Positions 6,206 through 6,804 of a stretch of DNA of 6,804 nt are shown here, piece by piece. Below the pieces are notes generated by a model, which was given only the letters and a program-made list of their open reading frames with translations, did no database searches and was not told the DNA's origin. Origin of the DNA: Candidatus Eiseniibacteriota bacterium (GTDB taxonomy: Bacteria; Eisenbacteria; RBG-16-71-46; JABDJR01); the NCBI GenBank assembly GCA_013003415.1, contig JABDJR010000319.1, positions 1 to 6,804 of the forward strand. Direction: 5' to 3'. Made by a program: the position numbers and the translations under genes. Numbering within the stretch: position 1 is the stretch's first letter; each line of letters starts with the position of its first letter.

Positions 6206-6804
6206 AGCCTCGCGGCGACTACCTCCTCATTCTCATAGCCGCCCTCTTGGTTGCCGGCCTCACTCTGTCTCCCTATCAGAGCGTCTCCTTTGAGCGATTC
6301 GATGGAACCACGGTGGAGGTTCCGAACCCGGAGCATGTGAGTCACATCTCCGATGTATGGGATTACTTGCAGCTGGGAAGGCAACTCGAACGTGGGGAAG
6401 GATTCACCACCCTCTTCACCTATGTGCCGTTTACGCCCGTGTCCGAAGGCACTCCGTTTCCTCTGTACTGGCGTCAGCCTGTCTTCCCACTCTTGGTTGC
6501 GGGAACGTTTGTCCTGGGCGGTTCTACAAGCCCAAACAATTTTCTGGGCTTGCAAGCGGTGGCGATTGTTTCGCTTGGTCTTGGGGCCCTCCGCCTTGGA
6601 CGAGTCCTTCTGAACCGCACCTGGTCTCTGGTAGCCGCCTTTGCCATTGTGACGTCCCCGCTCATTCTTGGCGTTCGAGAGCCCTTGGTATCGACCACTC
6701 TGTTCGCGGCGCTCCTCCTTTGGTTTTGCGTTCTGGTTCTGCGGGCGAATCGTCCTTGGCATCTGGCTTTGGGAGGACTTTGCCTCGGGGGGCTGTATCT
6801 CTTC
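6202..6804 (+). CDS. GT-C (ArnT/PMT-like) membrane glycosyltransferase, 3' partial
   Basis: An open frame of 201 codons runs to the window end without a stop; it begins ATGA-overlapped with the FemAB-like gene and has an AGGAGG ribosome binding site three bases upstream. After a short basic start, residues 7-22 are a membrane helix, followed by a long extracytoplasmic loop with D51, D54-Y55, LGRQLERGEGF and YWRQPVFPLLVAG (about 89-101). This is the arrangement of lipid-phosphate-sugar-dependent GT-C enzymes (PMT/ArnT, PMT_2 family): acidic residues before a 'Y...a..l..G.gf' helix, then an 'R.P.fP' start of the next membrane segment. Further hydrophobic segments lie at about 94-107, 114-131, 139-157 and 161-177. 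A GT-C enzyme would transfer a sugar from a polyprenyl-phosphate donor in the periplasm. The catalytic assignment rests on fold signature and only the first third of such a protein is visible; a plain O-antigen ligase or polymerase-type membrane protein is less likely but not excluded. Confidence 0.78.
   Translation, partial: MKPRGDYLLILIAALLVAGLTLSPYQSVSFERFDGTTVEVPNPEHVSHISDVWDYLQLGRQLERGEGFTTLFTYVPFTPVSEGTPFPLYWRQPVFPLLVAGTFVLGGSTSPNNFLGLQAVAIVSLGLGALRLGRVLLNRTWSLVAAFAIVTSPLILGVREPLVSTTLFAALLLWFCVLVLRANRPWHLALGGLCLGGLYLF

Noticed and set aside
6043..6762. 239-residue open frame on the minus strand
   Set aside because: It runs opposite the FemAB-like end and the GT-C start, both of which have family motifs. 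The Arg/Lys/Gln-rich minus-strand product looks like a shadow frame.
1..6804. CRISPR, transposon, tRNA, rRNA, riboswitch or terminator
   Set aside because: No direct repeat array, inverted terminal repeats, transposase motifs, RNA gene signature or U-tailed hairpin was seen; genes abut or overlap throughout.

Overview
The window looks like part of a surface-polysaccharide (O-antigen, capsule or exopolysaccharide) biosynthesis operon from a Gram-negative bacterium. It carries five same-strand genes: a 5'-truncated one, three complete ones, and a 3'-truncated one. Lineage is an inference. The base composition is moderately GC-rich. The second gene ends in a 'YPNPF ... GREV ... GMYVV' domain, the FlgD-like / type IX secretion (T9SS) C-terminal domain style common in the Bacteroidota/FCB group and related candidate phyla (Eisenbacteria-, Krumholzibacteria- or Latescibacteria-like). 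I cannot name a genus.

Layout: (1) 1-1577, the 3' part of a fused protein. It has the end of a GT2 rhamnosyltransferase-like glycosyltransferase, then four membrane segments, a Rossmann-like domain, a fifth membrane segment and a shortened, apparently catalytically dead polyprenyl-phosphate sugar-phosphate transferase domain. (2) 1574-3769, an exported protein with about 14 propeller blades (two seven-bladed propellers) and a T9SS/FlgD-like C-terminal domain, an arrangement like PorZ. (3) 3766-5202, a WbpM/PglF/CapD-type nucleotide-sugar 4,6-dehydratase without the usual N-terminal membrane segments. (4) 5183-6205, a FemAB-like GNAT-fold transferase. (5) 6202 to the window end, the start of a GT-C (ArnT/PMT-like) multi-membrane-span glycosyltransferase.

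Every gene junction overlaps (ATGA, TTGA, a 20-base overlap, ATGA), so there is no intergenic DNA, internal promoter or terminator. The five genes are almost certainly co-transcribed and translationally coupled. No RNA genes, mobile elements, CRISPR arrays or notable repeats were seen.

A working model, which is inference: the dehydratase makes a 4-keto-6-deoxy-HexNAc precursor, the GT2 and GT-C enzymes place sugars on a lipid-linked glycan, and the FemAB-like protein adds an amino-acid or acyl group. The double-propeller protein then acts outside the cytoplasm on the glycan or on cargo attached to it. The two most interesting points are the GT2/dead-PGT fusion and the PorZ-like protein encoded inside a glycan operon.
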